Part shown: positions 45,083 through 54,981 of the stretch, piece by piece
How the letters are laid out: the number at the start of each line of letters is the position of its first letter
Position numbering within the stretch: the first letter of the stretch is position 1
Origin: Bryobacter sp.
GTDB taxonomy: Bacteria > Acidobacteriota > Terriglobia > Bryobacterales > Bryobacteraceae
Direction of reading: 5' to 3'
Length of the DNA stretch: 64,000 nt
Assembly: GCA_022843625.1 (NCBI GenBank)
Contig: JALHNH010000028.1
Span: forward strand, 1-64,000
Notes under the pieces: generated by a model
Seen by the model: the letters and a program-made list of their open reading frames with translations, nothing else
Database searches by the model: none
What the model was told of the DNA's origin: nothing
Program-made: the position numbers and the translations under genes

Positions 45083-46122
45083 TGTTGCTCAAATACGGAA
45101 TGCCCGTTCTCGCCGTCATCACGCTGACCCTGTCAATTCTCAGCGTCCGCCGCATGACCCCAGCGGTCGTACAAGCCCAGCCGCCATCCCCTCCCCCGAC
45201 TGCCGCGTTCGCAAATCAAGTCGGCGCTGTGGGCCTGGTCGAACCTGCCACAGAAAACATCGGCGTTAGCCTCCCCGTCTCAGGTTTGGTAACAAGAATC
45301 GCAGTGCAAGCCGGCGACACCGTGCGCCGAGGCCAACTGCTCTTCTCACTCGACGATCGCGACCTCCGCGCAGAACTAGCCCTGCGTGAAACCAACGTCA
45401 GCCTCGTCAAAGCAAAACTCAGCAAGCTCGAAGCTTCTCCCCGGCCCGAAGAGATCCCCCCCGCGCAATCTCGTATCGATGAAGCGCAAGCCTTGCTTGA
45501 AGACGCAAGAGTGCAGTTGCGATCAATGGAAGCGGTGAAAGACCAGCGCGCCATCCGGCAGGAAGATCTTTTGCGGCGCCGTCGCGCTGTAGAAAGCGCC
45601 CAGGCTCGTGTCGACCAGGCCGAGGCCAATATGAGACTCCTCAAGGCCGGTACCTGGAAGCCCGACCTTGAAGTCGCAAGGGCCGAACTGCGCCAGGCCC
45701 AAGCTCAGGTACAACGTGTCCAGACAGACCTGACGCGTCTGCAAGTGACAGCACCGATCGACGGCAAGATCCTCCAGCTCAAAGTACGTCTCGGTGAATA
45801 CGCTCAAAGCGGCATCCTCGCCCAGCCCCTGATCCTGATGGGCCAAGTCGATCAACTCCACATCCGCGCCGACATTGACGAGAAAGACGCCTGGCGCTTC
45901 AAGCCCGGCGCTTCAGCCTCCGGTGCTGTCAGAGGCAACGCCACTCTCAAGTACCCGCTGCAGTTCGTTCGTGTCGAGCCCTACGTCATCCCCAAGCGCA
46001 ACCTGACAGGTGATTCCACCGAGCGCGTCGACACAAGAGTTCTGCAGGTCATCTACAAGCTACCCAAAGAAGCCAGCCTCTACCCCGGCCAGCAGATGGA
46101 TCTTTCGATCGGAGCCCAATAA
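45082..46122 (+). CDS. HlyD-family membrane fusion protein
   Basis: 346 residues. N-terminal membrane anchor (LKYGMPVLAVITLTLSILSV), beta-barrel/lipoyl half GLVEPATENIGVSLPVSGLVTRIAVQAGDTVRRGQLLFSLDDRD, a long coiled-coil hairpin about 95-215 (QSRIDEAQALLEDARVQL, RRAVESAQARVDQAEANM), then the second lipoyl half TAPIDGKILQLKVRLGEYAQ. It bridges the ABC permease and the TolC channel. Translation coupled to the ATPase. Confidence 0.94.
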   Translation: MLLKYGMPVLAVITLTLSILSVRRMTPAVVQAQPPSPPPTAAFANQVGAVGLVEPATENIGVSLPVSGLVTRIAVQAGDTVRRGQLLFSLDDRDLRAELALRETNVSLVKAKLSKLEASPRPEEIPPAQSRIDEAQALLEDARVQLRSMEAVKDQRAIRQEDLLRRRRAVESAQARVDQAEANMRLLKAGTWKPDLEVARAELRQAQAQVQRVQTDLTRLQVTAPIDGKILQLKVRLGEYAQSGILAQPLILMGQVDQLHIRADIDEKDAWRFKPGASASGAVRGNATLKYPLQFVRVEPYVIPKRNLTGDSTERVDTRVLQVIYKLPKEASLYPGQQMDLSIGAQ

Positions 46123-46123
46123 G

Positions 46124-47428
46124 ATGCAAACCGTCTTCCTCCTCTGCCTCATCACCCAAAGCTGGTGGACCAGCTACGGAGACCCCGAACTCGATCGCAT
46201 CGTAAGCAAAGCGCTCGAAAGCAATCTAGACCTGCAGAGTGCCGCCCAGCGCATCGCCGAAGCACGAGCCTTAACCGGGGATTCCAAAAGCAAACTCGGC
46301 CCCACCATCAGCGCGACAGCATCGGCCCAACAACTGCGCGGCGGCTTCGCCCAAGGCATAACGCGCTTGAACCAAACACCCGGCGGCAACTTCGTCTCGC
46401 CCTTTGAAACGGGCCTGCTGCTCGGTGGCCTCGACATGAAATGGGAGCTAGATCTCTTCGGCACCAACCGTGCCGCCCTCGCAGCTTCGAAATCTGACCT
46501 GCTGGCAGAACAGCAAAAGCGCGAAGACCTCGCCATCACCGTCAGCGCCGAAGTAGCGCGCTACTACATGGAACTGCGCGGCATCGAAGATCGCCTCGCC
46601 ATCACACAGCGCAACATTGAAGCGCAAAAGCAATTGCTACGCCTCACCGAAGACCGCGTCAAAGCGGGCCTCGCTTCACAACTCGATCTCGAACGGCAAA
46701 CAGTGCTTCTGGCAAACACCGAAGCAACCGTACCAGGCCTCGAAGCAGACCGGACGCTCCATCTCAACCGCCTCGCTGTGCTGGTAGGCGATGAGAAGTT
46801 TCGCAACACAACTCTCGCCGCAGCCAGGCCCCTCGAAGCCCCCAAGCTTGCTGCCGAGTTGCCCAGTGAAATCCTCAAGCGCCGGCCGGACGTAAGAGCC
46901 GCCGAAGCCCGTCTTGCTGCCGCCATGGCCAGGCTTAAGCAAGCCAGAACAGACTTGTATCCGAAGATCTCCCTCAACGGTCTGATGGGCCGCCAGGGAA
47001 CCTCACTTTCTACAATGAGCCTCGGTGGAGGCAACTTCTTCAGCATCGGCCCGCAGTTGCAGTTACCAATCTTCAACAGCGGCAAGATCAAATCCAACAT
47101 CGCTACCAACGACGCACGCCTGGAGCAGGCGAAGGTGGCCTATCAAAGCGAAATCCTCACCGCCTTTGAAGAGGCAGCCAACGCAATCGCGTCCCTGCAG
47201 CGCCAGCGCGAGCGCGAAGCAAAGTTAAGCGTTGCCAGCCAGTCTGCCCGCTCCGCCCTCGATCTATCGATGGATTTAGAGAAGGCCGGCCTCAACGATT
47301 TCCTCAGCGTCCTGGACGCAGAGCGAAGCCTTCTTGATGCCGATTACCAACGTTCCCTCGCCCGCACGCAAGTGCTGGTGGAAAGCGTAGCGCTGTACAA
47401 AGCCCTCGCCGGCGGCTGGCCGAACTAA
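46124..47428 (+). CDS. TolC/NodT-family outer membrane channel
   Basis: 434 residues. Start MQTVFLLCLITQSWWTSYGDPELDRIV; an upstream in-frame extension lies inside the HlyD gene. Two TolC repeats are visible (IVSKALESNLDLQSAAQRIAEARA and EVARYYMELRGIEDRLAITQRN; later SEILKRRPDVRAAEARLAAAMARLKQARTDLYPKISL). NodT relatives usually have a lipoprotein Cys and a longer leader; here the leader is short and its cleavage site unclear. It completes the tripartite export pump begun at 43239. Confidence 0.93.
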   Translation: MQTVFLLCLITQSWWTSYGDPELDRIVSKALESNLDLQSAAQRIAEARALTGDSKSKLGPTISATASAQQLRGGFAQGITRLNQTPGGNFVSPFETGLLLGGLDMKWELDLFGTNRAALAASKSDLLAEQQKREDLAITVSAEVARYYMELRGIEDRLAITQRNIEAQKQLLRLTEDRVKAGLASQLDLERQTVLLANTEATVPGLEADRTLHLNRLAVLVGDEKFRNTTLAAARPLEAPKLAAELPSEILKRRPDVRAAEARLAAAMARLKQARTDLYPKISLNGLMGRQGTSLSTMSLGGGNFFSIGPQLQLPIFNSGKIKSNIATNDARLEQAKVAYQSEILTAFEEAANAIASLQRQREREAKLSVASQSARSALDLSMDLEKAGLNDFLSVLDAERSLLDADYQRSLARTQVLVESVALYKALAGGWPN

Positions 47429-47438
47429 ATTTCCCTCC

Positions 47439-47486
47439 ACATTTGGGCCTCCCCCATCGTCAAGATCTCCAGGGAGGCTCAAATGT
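47439..47486 (+). promoter_or_regulatory. 15-bp hairpin sequestering RBS and start codon
   Basis: Bases 47439-47453 (ACATTTGGGCCTCCC) pair with 47472-47486 (GGGAGGCTCAAATGT) over 15 consecutive pairs with one G-U, leaving an 18-base loop. The right arm holds the Shine-Dalgarno GGGAGG and the complete ATG of the redoxin gene. It begins ten bases after the TolC stop. The structure is read directly from sequence; its regulatory effect is inferred. Confidence 0.7.
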
Positions 47487-48667
47487 CTTTTTTCCTGTTC
47501 CTGCTCCTGGCCCAACCAGACGCTGCCAGCTTACTCAAACAAGTTGACGAGAATTACTCCAACTTAAAGGTCTTTCACATAGAATCGGACTCTTACTCGA
47601 GTTCTCAGACTGACAACAGCAGTTTCTGGAGCCGCTCGCGCTCCACCCTGATTCTCGAATCTCCCACTCGTCTGCGCTATGACAGTTCCGAACCCAATGG
47701 CAGTTATCAGGTAGTCTCCGATGGCAAAACTCTGTGGCGCGCGGCGAAACATTTGCGGCAGTTTATCGCTTCGCCAATTATAGGCCCTGTGTTTGATGTA
47801 AAAGATGGCGGCAACGAAGGCATGAGTGCCATTCAACGCATGCGTTTCACGATGCCAGGCTCACGCAAGCGTGCAGCGCGGCTGCTGAAAGCAGAGTACC
47901 TGGAAGATGAGACGCTCCTCGATTCGGGCACCCCAGTTCGCTGCAAAGTGGTCGATGCTGAGTATCAACCGGTGGAGCTCCAAACCCAGATACATCGCAA
48001 ATACTGGATCGATCCGGAACGCCTGATTATTTTGAAGGAGTCTGGATACTCCATCGGCGCTCCAAACTTTATGCGCCCGTACGAGAACTTCCGTTCGGAA
48101 TCTTCAGCTACCTATAGACACGTGCACTTGGGCAAGCTTCCGGCAAATCAGAATTTTCAATTCGACCCTCCATCCAACTTTGGTGAGGTGGACAAAATGG
48201 AAGCCGGAATGAACCGGGCAAGGACTATCGACATGATCGGCAAGCCAGCACCGAACTTCAAGGCTGATACTCTCGACGGGGTCTCAACGAGCCTTTCGGA
48301 TTTTAAGGGCAAACTGGTTCTGCTCGATTTCTGGGCCACCTGGTGTGCACCTTGCCGTGATCAGATGCCCAAGATTGCAAAGCTTTACGACCAAACGCGA
48401 GATCAGGGGCTGGTGCTGCTGGGCATCAACGACGATGAAAGCATCGAGAAACCCATCGAATACATGAAGCAGCATGCCTACCAGTGGCTGAACCTCTTTG
48501 AGTCCAAGCCCGGCTCGATCCGCAGAAACTTCGCAGTAGACGGAATTCCTACGCTGATTCTGATCGACCGCGAAGGAAAGGTGATCGAGTATCAGGTTGG
48601 CTCGGGCACCGAGAGTGAGGAGAAAATTCGTGCCGCACTTCGGAAACAAGGCCTCAAGCTCGACTAA
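47483..48667 (+). CDS. Periplasmic LolA-like/TlpA redoxin fusion
   Basis: 394 residues with a short signal sequence (MSFFLFLLLAQPDA). Residues about 15-235 resemble a LolA/DUF2092-type beta-sheet lipoprotein carrier fold (SYQVVSDGKTLWRAAKHLRQF, HRKYWIDPERLIILKESGY). Residues 252-394 are a TlpA/AhpC-type redoxin with IGKPAPNF, W287-C-A-P-C291 and the cis-Pro DGIPTLILIDREGK. It probably reduces or oxidises periplasmic thiols. The start codon and ribosome binding site lie in the hairpin described separately. It lies 54 bp downstream of TolC. Confidence 0.88.
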   Translation: MSFFLFLLLAQPDAASLLKQVDENYSNLKVFHIESDSYSSSQTDNSSFWSRSRSTLILESPTRLRYDSSEPNGSYQVVSDGKTLWRAAKHLRQFIASPIIGPVFDVKDGGNEGMSAIQRMRFTMPGSRKRAARLLKAEYLEDETLLDSGTPVRCKVVDAEYQPVELQTQIHRKYWIDPERLIILKESGYSIGAPNFMRPYENFRSESSATYRHVHLGKLPANQNFQFDPPSNFGEVDKMEAGMNRARTIDMIGKPAPNFKADTLDGVSTSLSDFKGKLVLLDFWATWCAPCRDQMPKIAKLYDQTRDQGLVLLGINDDESIEKPIEYMKQHAYQWLNLFESKPGSIRRNFAVDGIPTLILIDREGKVIEYQVGSGTESEEKIRAALRKQGLKLD

Positions 48668-48676
48668 ACTCAACAG

Positions 48677-49453
48677 ATGCTCCTTTGCCCGGTCCGCGAC
48701 TGCCAGCAGCCTCTCGTCCGAGAATCGCGACGACTCATCTGCTCCCGCGGGCACTCCTTCGATATCGCTCGCAGCGGCTATGTAAATCTGCTCCAACCCC
48801 AGGACAAAAAGTCCAAAGACCCCGGAGACAGCGCAGCCGCCGTAGCAGCCCGCCGGCGCCTCCACGACCTCGGCGTCACCACTCCACTCCTGAAAGCAAT
48901 TGCAGATTTGCTTCAGCTCAATCCGCTAGACGTGGTCCTCGACGCCGGCTGCGGCGACGGCTTCTACCTCGGCAATCTCGATTGCAACGCGCACGGCGTA
49001 GACATCTCGATCCCGGCAATCGATGCCGCCGCCAAACGCTACCCCGCCTGCGAGTGGATCGTCGCCAACGCAGACCGCAGCCTGCCTTACGCAGACCACA
49101 GCTTCTCGGTGGTGATGTCAATCACCGCACGCATGAATTCCAGTGAGTTCCGTAGGGTCCTGCGAGACGACGGCCGCCTGCTAGTAGCCATCCCAGCACC
49201 CGACGACCTGATCGAACTGAGAGGCCCAGGCAGAGAACGAGTAGAACGCACCATAGAATCCTTCGCCGCAGACTTTGAAGTGATCTCAACCTCCCGCGCC
49301 ACCACCGCAGCCGACCTCGAAGCCTCCGCAGTTGAAGACATTCTCCTGGCCATCTACCGCCCCATGCAGTCGCAAGCCGCCGTAGCCTCAAAGATCACCT
49401 TTAGCTTCGACCTGATTCTAATGAAGCCCCGCAGCGCTATCCTGAAGGCATGA
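48677..49453 (+). CDS. RlmA-like 23S rRNA (guanine-N1)-methyltransferase
   Basis: 258 residues. Zinc-binding N-terminus C4, C9, C22, H26 (LLCPVRDCQQPL...LICSRGHSFDIARSGYVNLLQP), the RlmA/RrmA pattern, then a class I SAM domain with VVLDAGCGDGFYLG (86-99). RlmA methylates G745 and its Gram-positive relative G748 of 23S rRNA; which of them applies here is not decidable. The four-base overlap with DUF411 (ATGA) suggests co-transcription. Confidence 0.88.
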   Translation: MLLCPVRDCQQPLVRESRRLICSRGHSFDIARSGYVNLLQPQDKKSKDPGDSAAAVAARRRLHDLGVTTPLLKAIADLLQLNPLDVVLDAGCGDGFYLGNLDCNAHGVDISIPAIDAAAKRYPACEWIVANADRSLPYADHSFSVVMSITARMNSSEFRRVLRDDGRLLVAIPAPDDLIELRGPGRERVERTIESFAADFEVISTSRATTAADLEASAVEDILLAIYRPMQSQAAVASKITFSFDLILMKPRSAILKA

Positions 49454-49872
49454 TCCGATTCGCCGCCGCCATCCTCACCGTCTCGCTCCTCGGAGCTGCC
49501 GACATGACCGTCTACAAGACACCCACTTGCGGGTGCTGCGGCAAATGGATCGAACACGTTCGCGCCGCAGGCATCAAGGTGAAAGTGCTCGAAGTCCCCA
49601 GCACCGCCCAAGCCCGCGCCAACGCCGGCATCAAAGAAAAGTACGGCTCCTGCCACACCGGCTTGATCAACGGATACGCGATCGAAGGCCACGTCCCCGT
49701 AGCCGACATCCTGCGACTGCTCAAAGAAAAGCCAAAAGCAAAGGGCCTTGCCGTTCCCGGCATGCCCATGGGCTCACCTGGAATGGAAGGCCCTTACAAG
49801 GACGCTTACTCCGTATTGCTCCTCACCGAAGACGGTTCAACGGTTTTCCAAAAGTACGCCGGCTCGCGTTAA
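49450..49872 (+). CDS. DUF411 secreted metal-binding protein
   Basis: 140 residues with a signal peptide (MIRFAAAILTVSLLGAA). DUF411 signature TVYKTPTCGCCGKWIEHV (C27, C29, C30), KEKYGSCHTGLINGYAIEGHVPVADI and GLAVPGMPMGSPGME. Members are linked to copper or other metal handling in the envelope. It overlaps the preceding methyltransferase gene by four bases and the convergent TPR gene by 36. Confidence 0.92.
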   Translation: MIRFAAAILTVSLLGAADMTVYKTPTCGCCGKWIEHVRAAGIKVKVLEVPSTAQARANAGIKEKYGSCHTGLINGYAIEGHVPVADILRLLKEKPKAKGLAVPGMPMGSPGMEGPYKDAYSVLLLTEDGSTVFQKYAGSR

Positions 49873-51297
49873 GCCCTCGAGGCTCGCCCGCCGCATCGGC
49901 TGCCGCTCGAGAGACTTCTCAAACATCTTTGCCGCTTCCGCATTCTTGCCCATCTCAAGCAGAATCTCGCCCGCCAGCTCATGCGAAGGCTTGACAATCT
50001 CCGGCGGCCCGCTTGGTTTTTCTTTTTCTTCGAGAACAGCAGCCCGGCCAAGGACCTCAACCGCCTCAGCCAGCTTGCCAGCCTTGCGCATCGCCACAGC
50101 CTTGACAATCATGTGCTGCGCCTCAAATCGGGCAGCCATCGCTTTCTGATCTTTCTGAACCGCAACTAGCCGCGCCTGCTCCATCTGATCGAGCCACGGA
50201 GCAATATCTCCACCAGTCTCGGCAGCAGCCCATCCGCGGGCAAATCCTTCCAAAGCCCGAGCCGCACCTTCAGGCACGTGCGCATGGGAATCTCCACCAG
50301 CGCGACGAATCGTCACAGGGTCAGCAAAAACTTCGGCCGCCCGATCCCAGGCCCCGGTACTAACAACCAGCAATGCTCCGAGATCTGCCCAATACCGGTA
50401 GACTTCGCCATTACCCTTGGAATCAATAATGTCCTGCTTCTTGGTCTCCCAAACCTTCCACGCATCAGCAGGACGCCCCATCTGCAAGTAGCCATAAGCG
50501 AGCCAATACTGGCTGTGATAGTCCCGCAATGAAAGGCTTAGATTCTTGCGCGTCTGCCAGGCCACAGAAGCCGCCCAGGATTTTTCGTTTGAAGCAATCG
50601 TCTCAGGCCACATCCCGAGTTGCAAGAAGATATGTGAGGGCATGTGCAGAGCGTGATGCGCCTCTGGTGCGATGCTCGCGTACCGGCGTGCCGCCGGCAG
50701 GGCCAGAATCGCGTGCGTTGGATCGTCAAAGGCATGGATGATATAGTGCGCCGCCCCCGGGTGCTCCGGTTGCTTGCCGTAGATATCAAGCGCGATCGCC
50801 CCAGCTTCGATCGGCCGCTTTGCTGCAATTAGAGAAAGCGAATAAAACGCTGCCGCCTCTAAATCATCAGGGTACTTGCGAAAAATCGCTCCCATCTCTC
50901 TGGCATAAGCCCTCTCACGCTCCACCTTCGTGCCCTTGCCGAAAAGAACACCCACCGCATCGATGTAAGCTCGCTCTCGAGCAGTCAGCTGCTCAGTGGA
51001 GCTGATCTTGGCCAGCGCCGCACGAGCTTCATCCACCCACACTCGATTCCATAGTGAATGGTTGTAGGTCATGGCCACTCCCCACCAGGCCATTGGCAGC
51101 TTGGAATCCTTGGCTGCGCAAGCTTCAAATTGCTCTCGTGCCTCTTCAAACCAAAAACTATGAAGCATTGCAACGGCCCGATTGAAGCAGGCCTGGGAAG
51201 CAGGTTGCGTTGAAGTGACCGGAAAATCAACAATTCCAACCGTTGCAGCCGGCATAATACCAAGGGTCAAAAATAGACACAAGATCGAAAGTCGCAT
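49837..51297 (-). CDS. Secreted TPR-repeat protein
   Basis: 486 residues with a signal peptide (MRLSILCLFLTLGIMPAA). A TPR-rich body: FNRAVAMLHSFWFEEAREQFEACAAKDSKLPMAWWGVAMTYNH, the conserved HPGAAHYIIHAFDDPTHA and EAHHALHMPSHIFLQLG, and C-terminal ELAGEILLEMGKNAEAAKMFEKSLERQP. The His-rich HALHMPSHIF block may bind metal. Function unknown. Its promoter must lie in the hairpin-rich gap 51298-51756. Confidence 0.82.
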   Translation of the reverse strand: MRLSILCLFLTLGIMPAATVGIVDFPVTSTQPASQACFNRAVAMLHSFWFEEAREQFEACAAKDSKLPMAWWGVAMTYNHSLWNRVWVDEARAALAKISSTEQLTARERAYIDAVGVLFGKGTKVERERAYAREMGAIFRKYPDDLEAAAFYSLSLIAAKRPIEAGAIALDIYGKQPEHPGAAHYIIHAFDDPTHAILALPAARRYASIAPEAHHALHMPSHIFLQLGMWPETIASNEKSWAASVAWQTRKNLSLSLRDYHSQYWLAYGYLQMGRPADAWKVWETKKQDIIDSKGNGEVYRYWADLGALLVVSTGAWDRAAEVFADPVTIRRAGGDSHAHVPEGAARALEGFARGWAAAETGGDIAPWLDQMEQARLVAVQKDQKAMAARFEAQHMIVKAVAMRKAGKLAEAVEVLGRAAVLEEKEKPSGPPEIVKPSHELAGEILLEMGKNAEAAKMFEKSLERQPMRRASLEGLTRAGVLLENR

Positions 51298-51520
51298 GCG
51301 AGTATTCTACTCCTCAAACTGCACTGCTTGCACCCACCCCAAAGATATGCCTTAGAAATCAAATGTTTAGCATCAATTTTCAGTACTTGGCAGTACGAAC
51401 GTACCCGCACGACGCTGGTACCAAAACCGAGGAAAAACAGTACGAGAACGAGTCTAATTGCTTCATGGTCAATAAGATAGGAGTCTAGACTGAAGAGGTT
51501 CATGGGCAAATTGCAATTGC

Positions 51521-51557
51521 AGTGGTTGCTGTGAGGCAATCTTGCCACTCTTTTTTT
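51521..51557 (+). terminator. Possible terminator in intergenic region
   Basis: AGTGG (51521-51525) pairs with CCACT (51545-51549), and inner TTGC with GCAA, leaving a five-base bulge; seven T residues follow after one C. Weaker than the hairpin 40 bases downstream. Confidence 0.35.
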
Positions 51558-51591
51558 CAATTCCCCGCTGGTGGCTCCGGCGTGGTTGGAC

Positions 51592-51644
51592 GGCATACCT
51601 TTCGTGCAGGTAATTCTGCATAAAAGGTATGCCACTTTCTTTTT
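51592..51644 (+). terminator. Strong 18-pair hairpin with T-tract
   Basis: Arm 51592-51609 (GGCATACCTTT, CG, TGCAG) pairs with 51616-51633 (CTGCA, TA, AAAGGTATGCC) around loop GTAATT. Sixteen Watson-Crick pairs, one G-T and one mismatch. ACTTTCTTTTT follows on the plus strand. It has the shape of a terminator for a plus-strand transcript that starts in the gap, since the next annotated gene starts downstream. Confidence 0.65.
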
Positions 51645-51756
51645 AGACTTGCTACGGGCCAACATAAAGGTAACCCAAGGTTCTGGTGGCACGCCAGATT
51701 AGGCAGTGATAAGATTAAGGCAAAAATTACCCGAAAGTGTCTATTTTGAAAGCTTT

Positions 51757-54700
51757 ATGAGAAGCCTACTGTTGCTCATCCTGGCAAGCTTCACCTCGGC
51801 TTATGCTGCTGGCCCCACGCCCGCACCAGCGGCAAAACCGGTGCTCGAACAATTCTGTTTCCAGTGTCATGGACAGGCTGCTATGGGCGGCTTGAATTTG
51901 AAACAGCTCACCAGCCAGGCTTCGATGACTGAAGGCTTCCAGCATTGGGAAAAAGTGGCCAGCGCAATTGAAGAAAAGCTGATGCCCCCGCCTAAAATGC
52001 CGCAGCCCAGCGAAGAACAACGCAAGCAGGCTGTGTCCTGGATTCGCTCCAGTCTCACCGCTGCCGCACTCAAAACCGCCGGCGATCCAGGCCGCGTAAC
52101 CGTCAGAAGGCTAACCAGCGGTGAATACGCTTATACAGTTCGAGACCTCACTGGAATCGAAGTCAAGACCGACTTCGCTGGCGATTCTGTTGGTGGCGAA
52201 GGCTTCACCAATTTCGGCGACGTACAGTTTATGCAGGATGCCAACCTCGAGCGCTATCTCGAATCCGCCAAGCGGGTTGCCTCCCATGCGGTCATCGGCT
52301 CCGGCCCAATTCAGTTCTTCGCCGACCCCGGCAAGAGCGGTCTCGAACTTTCCGCCATCAGCAGAATTCAGGCAATTTACCATGCAAACGGCTTTCGCTC
52401 CGCTTCCGGCGAAGGTGGCATGGCATACAGTCTCGACCGTTACGGCAAAGCAATCTTTGCCGCCTGGCGTTATCAGCACCGCATCCGCCGCGGCGAACCC
52501 AAACTCACCATTGCCCAGGCAGCCCAAAAAGAAGGCGTCAGCACCCGCTTCGTAGCCCACCTCCTCAAGGTCTTCCAGGAAACCAACGCAAGCTATCCCA
52601 CCCTTGAAGCCGTCAGCCTCTGGAAGAAAATGCCTCTCGAAGAAGCACAGGCCCGCACCGCAGCCAAATCCTTGCAGGACTTCATCGTCAACTGGCCTCG
52701 CATCCTCTTCGGCGCCGGTGCCCCTGCTGAGGGCGGCCGTGGTGATGAGCGGAATTTCGTCCTCAGCAACGAATCCCTCAAAGCCACTACCGAACACAAA
52801 TTCCGCCGCTATCAGGCGCGTCCCGATGAGACAGACAAGAAAGTTGCCAAGCTCTACCTCTCCGCCGCCAACATGAATCCCAGCGCAAAAGACCAGCCCT
52901 ACGTCATCTGGCGCAACGCCAGCATCCGTAAGGTAGGTGGCAATCGCGCCCTCGGCGAGACTCAAACTCTGCGCTCGGCCCTCACGCCGGAAACCATCAC
53001 TCGTCTCAAATTCGGAAAACTCCCAGACGGCACCTCCATCGACCCGAACGATTTCGCCCTGGCCGCCGGAGAAAAAGCAACCGTCGACATCCCCATCGTA
53101 GACGGCTCGGGCGGCGCAACCGTTCTCTTTGAAGTCGCCCTCGGCCCCTCTCCAAACGGAGATGCCGTGGTGCGCGCCATGATCTCCAACAGCGATCAGC
53201 CCTTCACCGGCGTGCCCCAGTCCGTCCTGCTCGCTCAACCCAAGTCGCCAGCCTTTGCCGCCTGGAAATCCAACGTTCTCACTTTCAATTCGAAGCTCCC
53301 AGCCGGCTCCCACGGCGAGCCCACTCCTTCAGACAAAGATCCCATCCCGCCCATCTTCGACAACACCATCGACATGCCTGAGCGCAACGCTTACCACGTC
53401 AAGGTGAAGTATTATCGCGACGACCGTTTCATCACCGAAAACATCCTCGATGACAAGACGCGCACCGAACTCGAACAAGCCTGGACCGACCTCCTCTCCA
53501 GCTTCGGCTATCACGATGCCCTTCTCCAGCTCTACAGCGAGAAACACAAACTCAACCTGACGAAATCCATCGGTAAATTGACCCTGGCCGAAATCGAAGC
53601 ACTCCCTGCCGAGCAACGCCAAGTCATCAAAACCTGGCGCACTGAATACGACGGGCTCGAAAAGTCCATCGCCGCAGCCCAACCCGGACACGTCGATGAC
53701 GCCATCCGTTTCGCCGCTAAAGCCTGGCGTCGCGATCTCACCGCCATCGAGAAAGACCGCCTGCGCGGCTTCTACGTCAACGCCCGCGAGATCCAGAAGC
53801 AGGATCACGAGGGTGCTCTCCGAACCATGCTGGCCAGAGTACTCGTATCGCCCTCCTTCATCTACCGCTTGGAGAACCAGCCTCAAATTACAACAGCCAA
53901 GGCCCTGGCTGGCCAGGAACTAGCCTCAAGACTCAGCTACCTCCTCTGGTCCTCCGTTCCCGACGCAGAACTCACCAGAGCCGCAAATGCAGGTGAGCTC
54001 GCAAACCCAACCCAGCTCGACAAACAAGTCCGCCGCATGATCGCAGACCCGAAAGCCCGCCGCTTCGCTACCGAATTCTTCGGCCAGTGGCTCGGCTTCT
54101 ACCGCTTCGATCAATACAGCGGCATCGATACCGGCCGCTACCCCGAGTTCAACGACGAGCTGAAATCCGCCATGTACGACGAAGCTGTTTCCTTCTTTGA
54201 ACACATAGTCCGGCAGGATCGCCCGGTGCGCGAGATGTTCTCCGCCGACTACACCTTCCTCAACCAAACCCTCGCTAAACACTACGGGGTAACCAAAGAA
54301 ATCAACTCGAAACTCGCCACCGAAAAAGTTGAAGGCACCCGCCAATTTGGCCGAGGCGGCATGCTCAGCCTCGGTGCAGTTCTCACCGTTACCTCTGCCC
54401 CGCTCCGCACCAGCCCGGTAAAACGTGGTGATTGGGTTCTACGCCGCATCCTCGGCACGCCCACTCCCCCGCCCCCAGCCAATGCTGGAACCATCCCCGC
54501 CGACGACAAGAACTTCGGTGGCCTTTCTCTCAAAGACCGCCTCGCCGCCCACCAGCGCAACGCCACCTGCGCCGGCTGCCATTCCCGCATCGATCCCCTC
54601 GGCTTCCCGCTCGAGCGCTTTGACGCCGTCGGCCGCCTTCGCGACAAATACACTGATGGCAACCCCATCCACGATTCCAGCACCACCTACGACAAACAGC

Positions 54701-54981
54701 AGATCGCCGGCGTAGACGGCCTCTCTCAATACCTCAAGTCGCAGGAAAAACTGGTCCTGAAAAACTTCTCGAAAAAACTCCTCGGCTACGCCCTCGGCAG
54801 AACGATGCTCCTGTCAGACCAGCCGCTGATCGATCAACTCTCCCAAGCTGGCAGCGATGCAACCATCTCGAAACTGGTCAGCCAAATCGTCAACAGCAAG
54901 CAATTCCGCAACCGCCGTGAGACCGGCGAAACCATCCAATCCAAGGCCCCTGAGGCCAAGCCCAAAGAAGGTGGCTTATGA
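51757..54981 (+). CDS. DUF1587/1595/1592/1588/1585 Planctomycete-type cytochrome protein
   Basis: 1074 residues from the ATG giving [19 protein letters not shown], a signal peptide; earlier in-frame GTG lacks support. A PSCyt1 heme site C34-F-Q-C-H38 is followed by DUF1587 ([19 protein letters not shown], near 110-175), an insertion of about 200 residues, DUF1595 (near 630-690), DUF1592 ([35 protein letters not shown]), DUF1588 with C938-A-G-C-H942 and [14 protein letters not shown], and DUF1585 at the end ([19 protein letters not shown]). An exported multi-domain cytochrome; partner of the DUF1552 protein that overlaps its stop. Confidence 0.92.
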   Translation: MRSLLLLILASFTSAYAAGPTPAPAAKPVLEQFCFQCHGQAAMGGLNLKQLTSQASMTEGFQHWEKVASAIEEKLMPPPKMPQPSEEQRKQAVSWIRSSLTAAALKTAGDPGRVTVRRLTSGEYAYTVRDLTGIEVKTDFAGDSVGGEGFTNFGDVQFMQDANLERYLESAKRVASHAVIGSGPIQFFADPGKSGLELSAISRIQAIYHANGFRSASGEGGMAYSLDRYGKAIFAAWRYQHRIRRGEPKLTIAQAAQKEGVSTRFVAHLLKVFQETNASYPTLEAVSLWKKMPLEEAQARTAAKSLQDFIVNWPRILFGAGAPAEGGRGDERNFVLSNESLKATTEHKFRRYQARPDETDKKVAKLYLSAANMNPSAKDQPYVIWRNASIRKVGGNRALGETQTLRSALTPETITRLKFGKLPDGTSIDPNDFALAAGEKATVDIPIVDGSGGATVLFEVALGPSPNGDAVVRAMISNSDQPFTGVPQSVLLAQPKSPAFAAWKSNVLTFNSKLPAGSHGEPTPSDKDPIPPIFDNTIDMPERNAYHVKVKYYRDDRFITENILDDKTRTELEQAWTDLLSSFGYHDALLQLYSEKHKLNLTKSIGKLTLAEIEALPAEQRQVIKTWRTEYDGLEKSIAAAQPGHVDDAIRFAAKAWRRDLTAIEKDRLRGFYVNAREIQKQDHEGALRTMLARVLVSPSFIYRLENQPQITTAKALAGQELASRLSYLLWSSVPDAELTRAANAGELANPTQLDKQVRRMIADPKARRFATEFFGQWLGFYRFDQYSGIDTGRYPEFNDELKSAMYDEAVSFFEHIVRQDRPVREMFSADYTFLNQTLAKHYGVTKEINSKLATEKVEGTRQFGRGGMLSLGAVLTVTSAPLRTSPVKRGDWVLRRILGTPTPPPPANAGTIPADDKNFGGLSLKDRLAAHQRNATCAGCHSRIDPLGFPLERFDAVGRLRDKYTDGNPIHDSSTTYDKQQIAGVDGLSQYLKSQEKLVLKNFSKKLLGYALGRTMLLSDQPLIDQLSQAGSDATISKLVSQIVNSKQFRNRRETGETIQSKAPEAKPKEGGL

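Larger units (their letters stand above)
51298..51756. other. Hairpin-rich intergenic region between divergent genes
   Basis: 459 bases. On the plus strand: a possible 41-codon frame at 51363-51488 (MFSINFQYLAVR..., no Shine-Dalgarno), a hairpin with T-run at 51521-51557 and a much stronger hairpin with T-run at 51592-51644. A TGGCACG at 51687 looks like half a sigma-54 site but lacks the GC pair at the right distance. The arrangement is compatible with one or two small plus-strand transcripts ending here. No transposon ends seen. Confidence 0.5.

Noticed and set aside
51267-51692. 141-codon minus-strand frame across the hairpin-rich gap
   Set aside because: Cys/Ser/Arg-rich without family features, runs through two hairpins and overlaps the start of the TPR gene.
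51687-51693. TGGCACG resembling the -24 half of a sigma-54 promoter
   Set aside because: The GC pair of the -12 element is not at the required ten-base distance after GG.
52111-53313. 400-codon minus-strand frame opposite the DUF1587-1585 gene
   Set aside because: A shadow frame produced by biased codon use on the real plus-strand gene; Gly/Glu-rich with no family signature.
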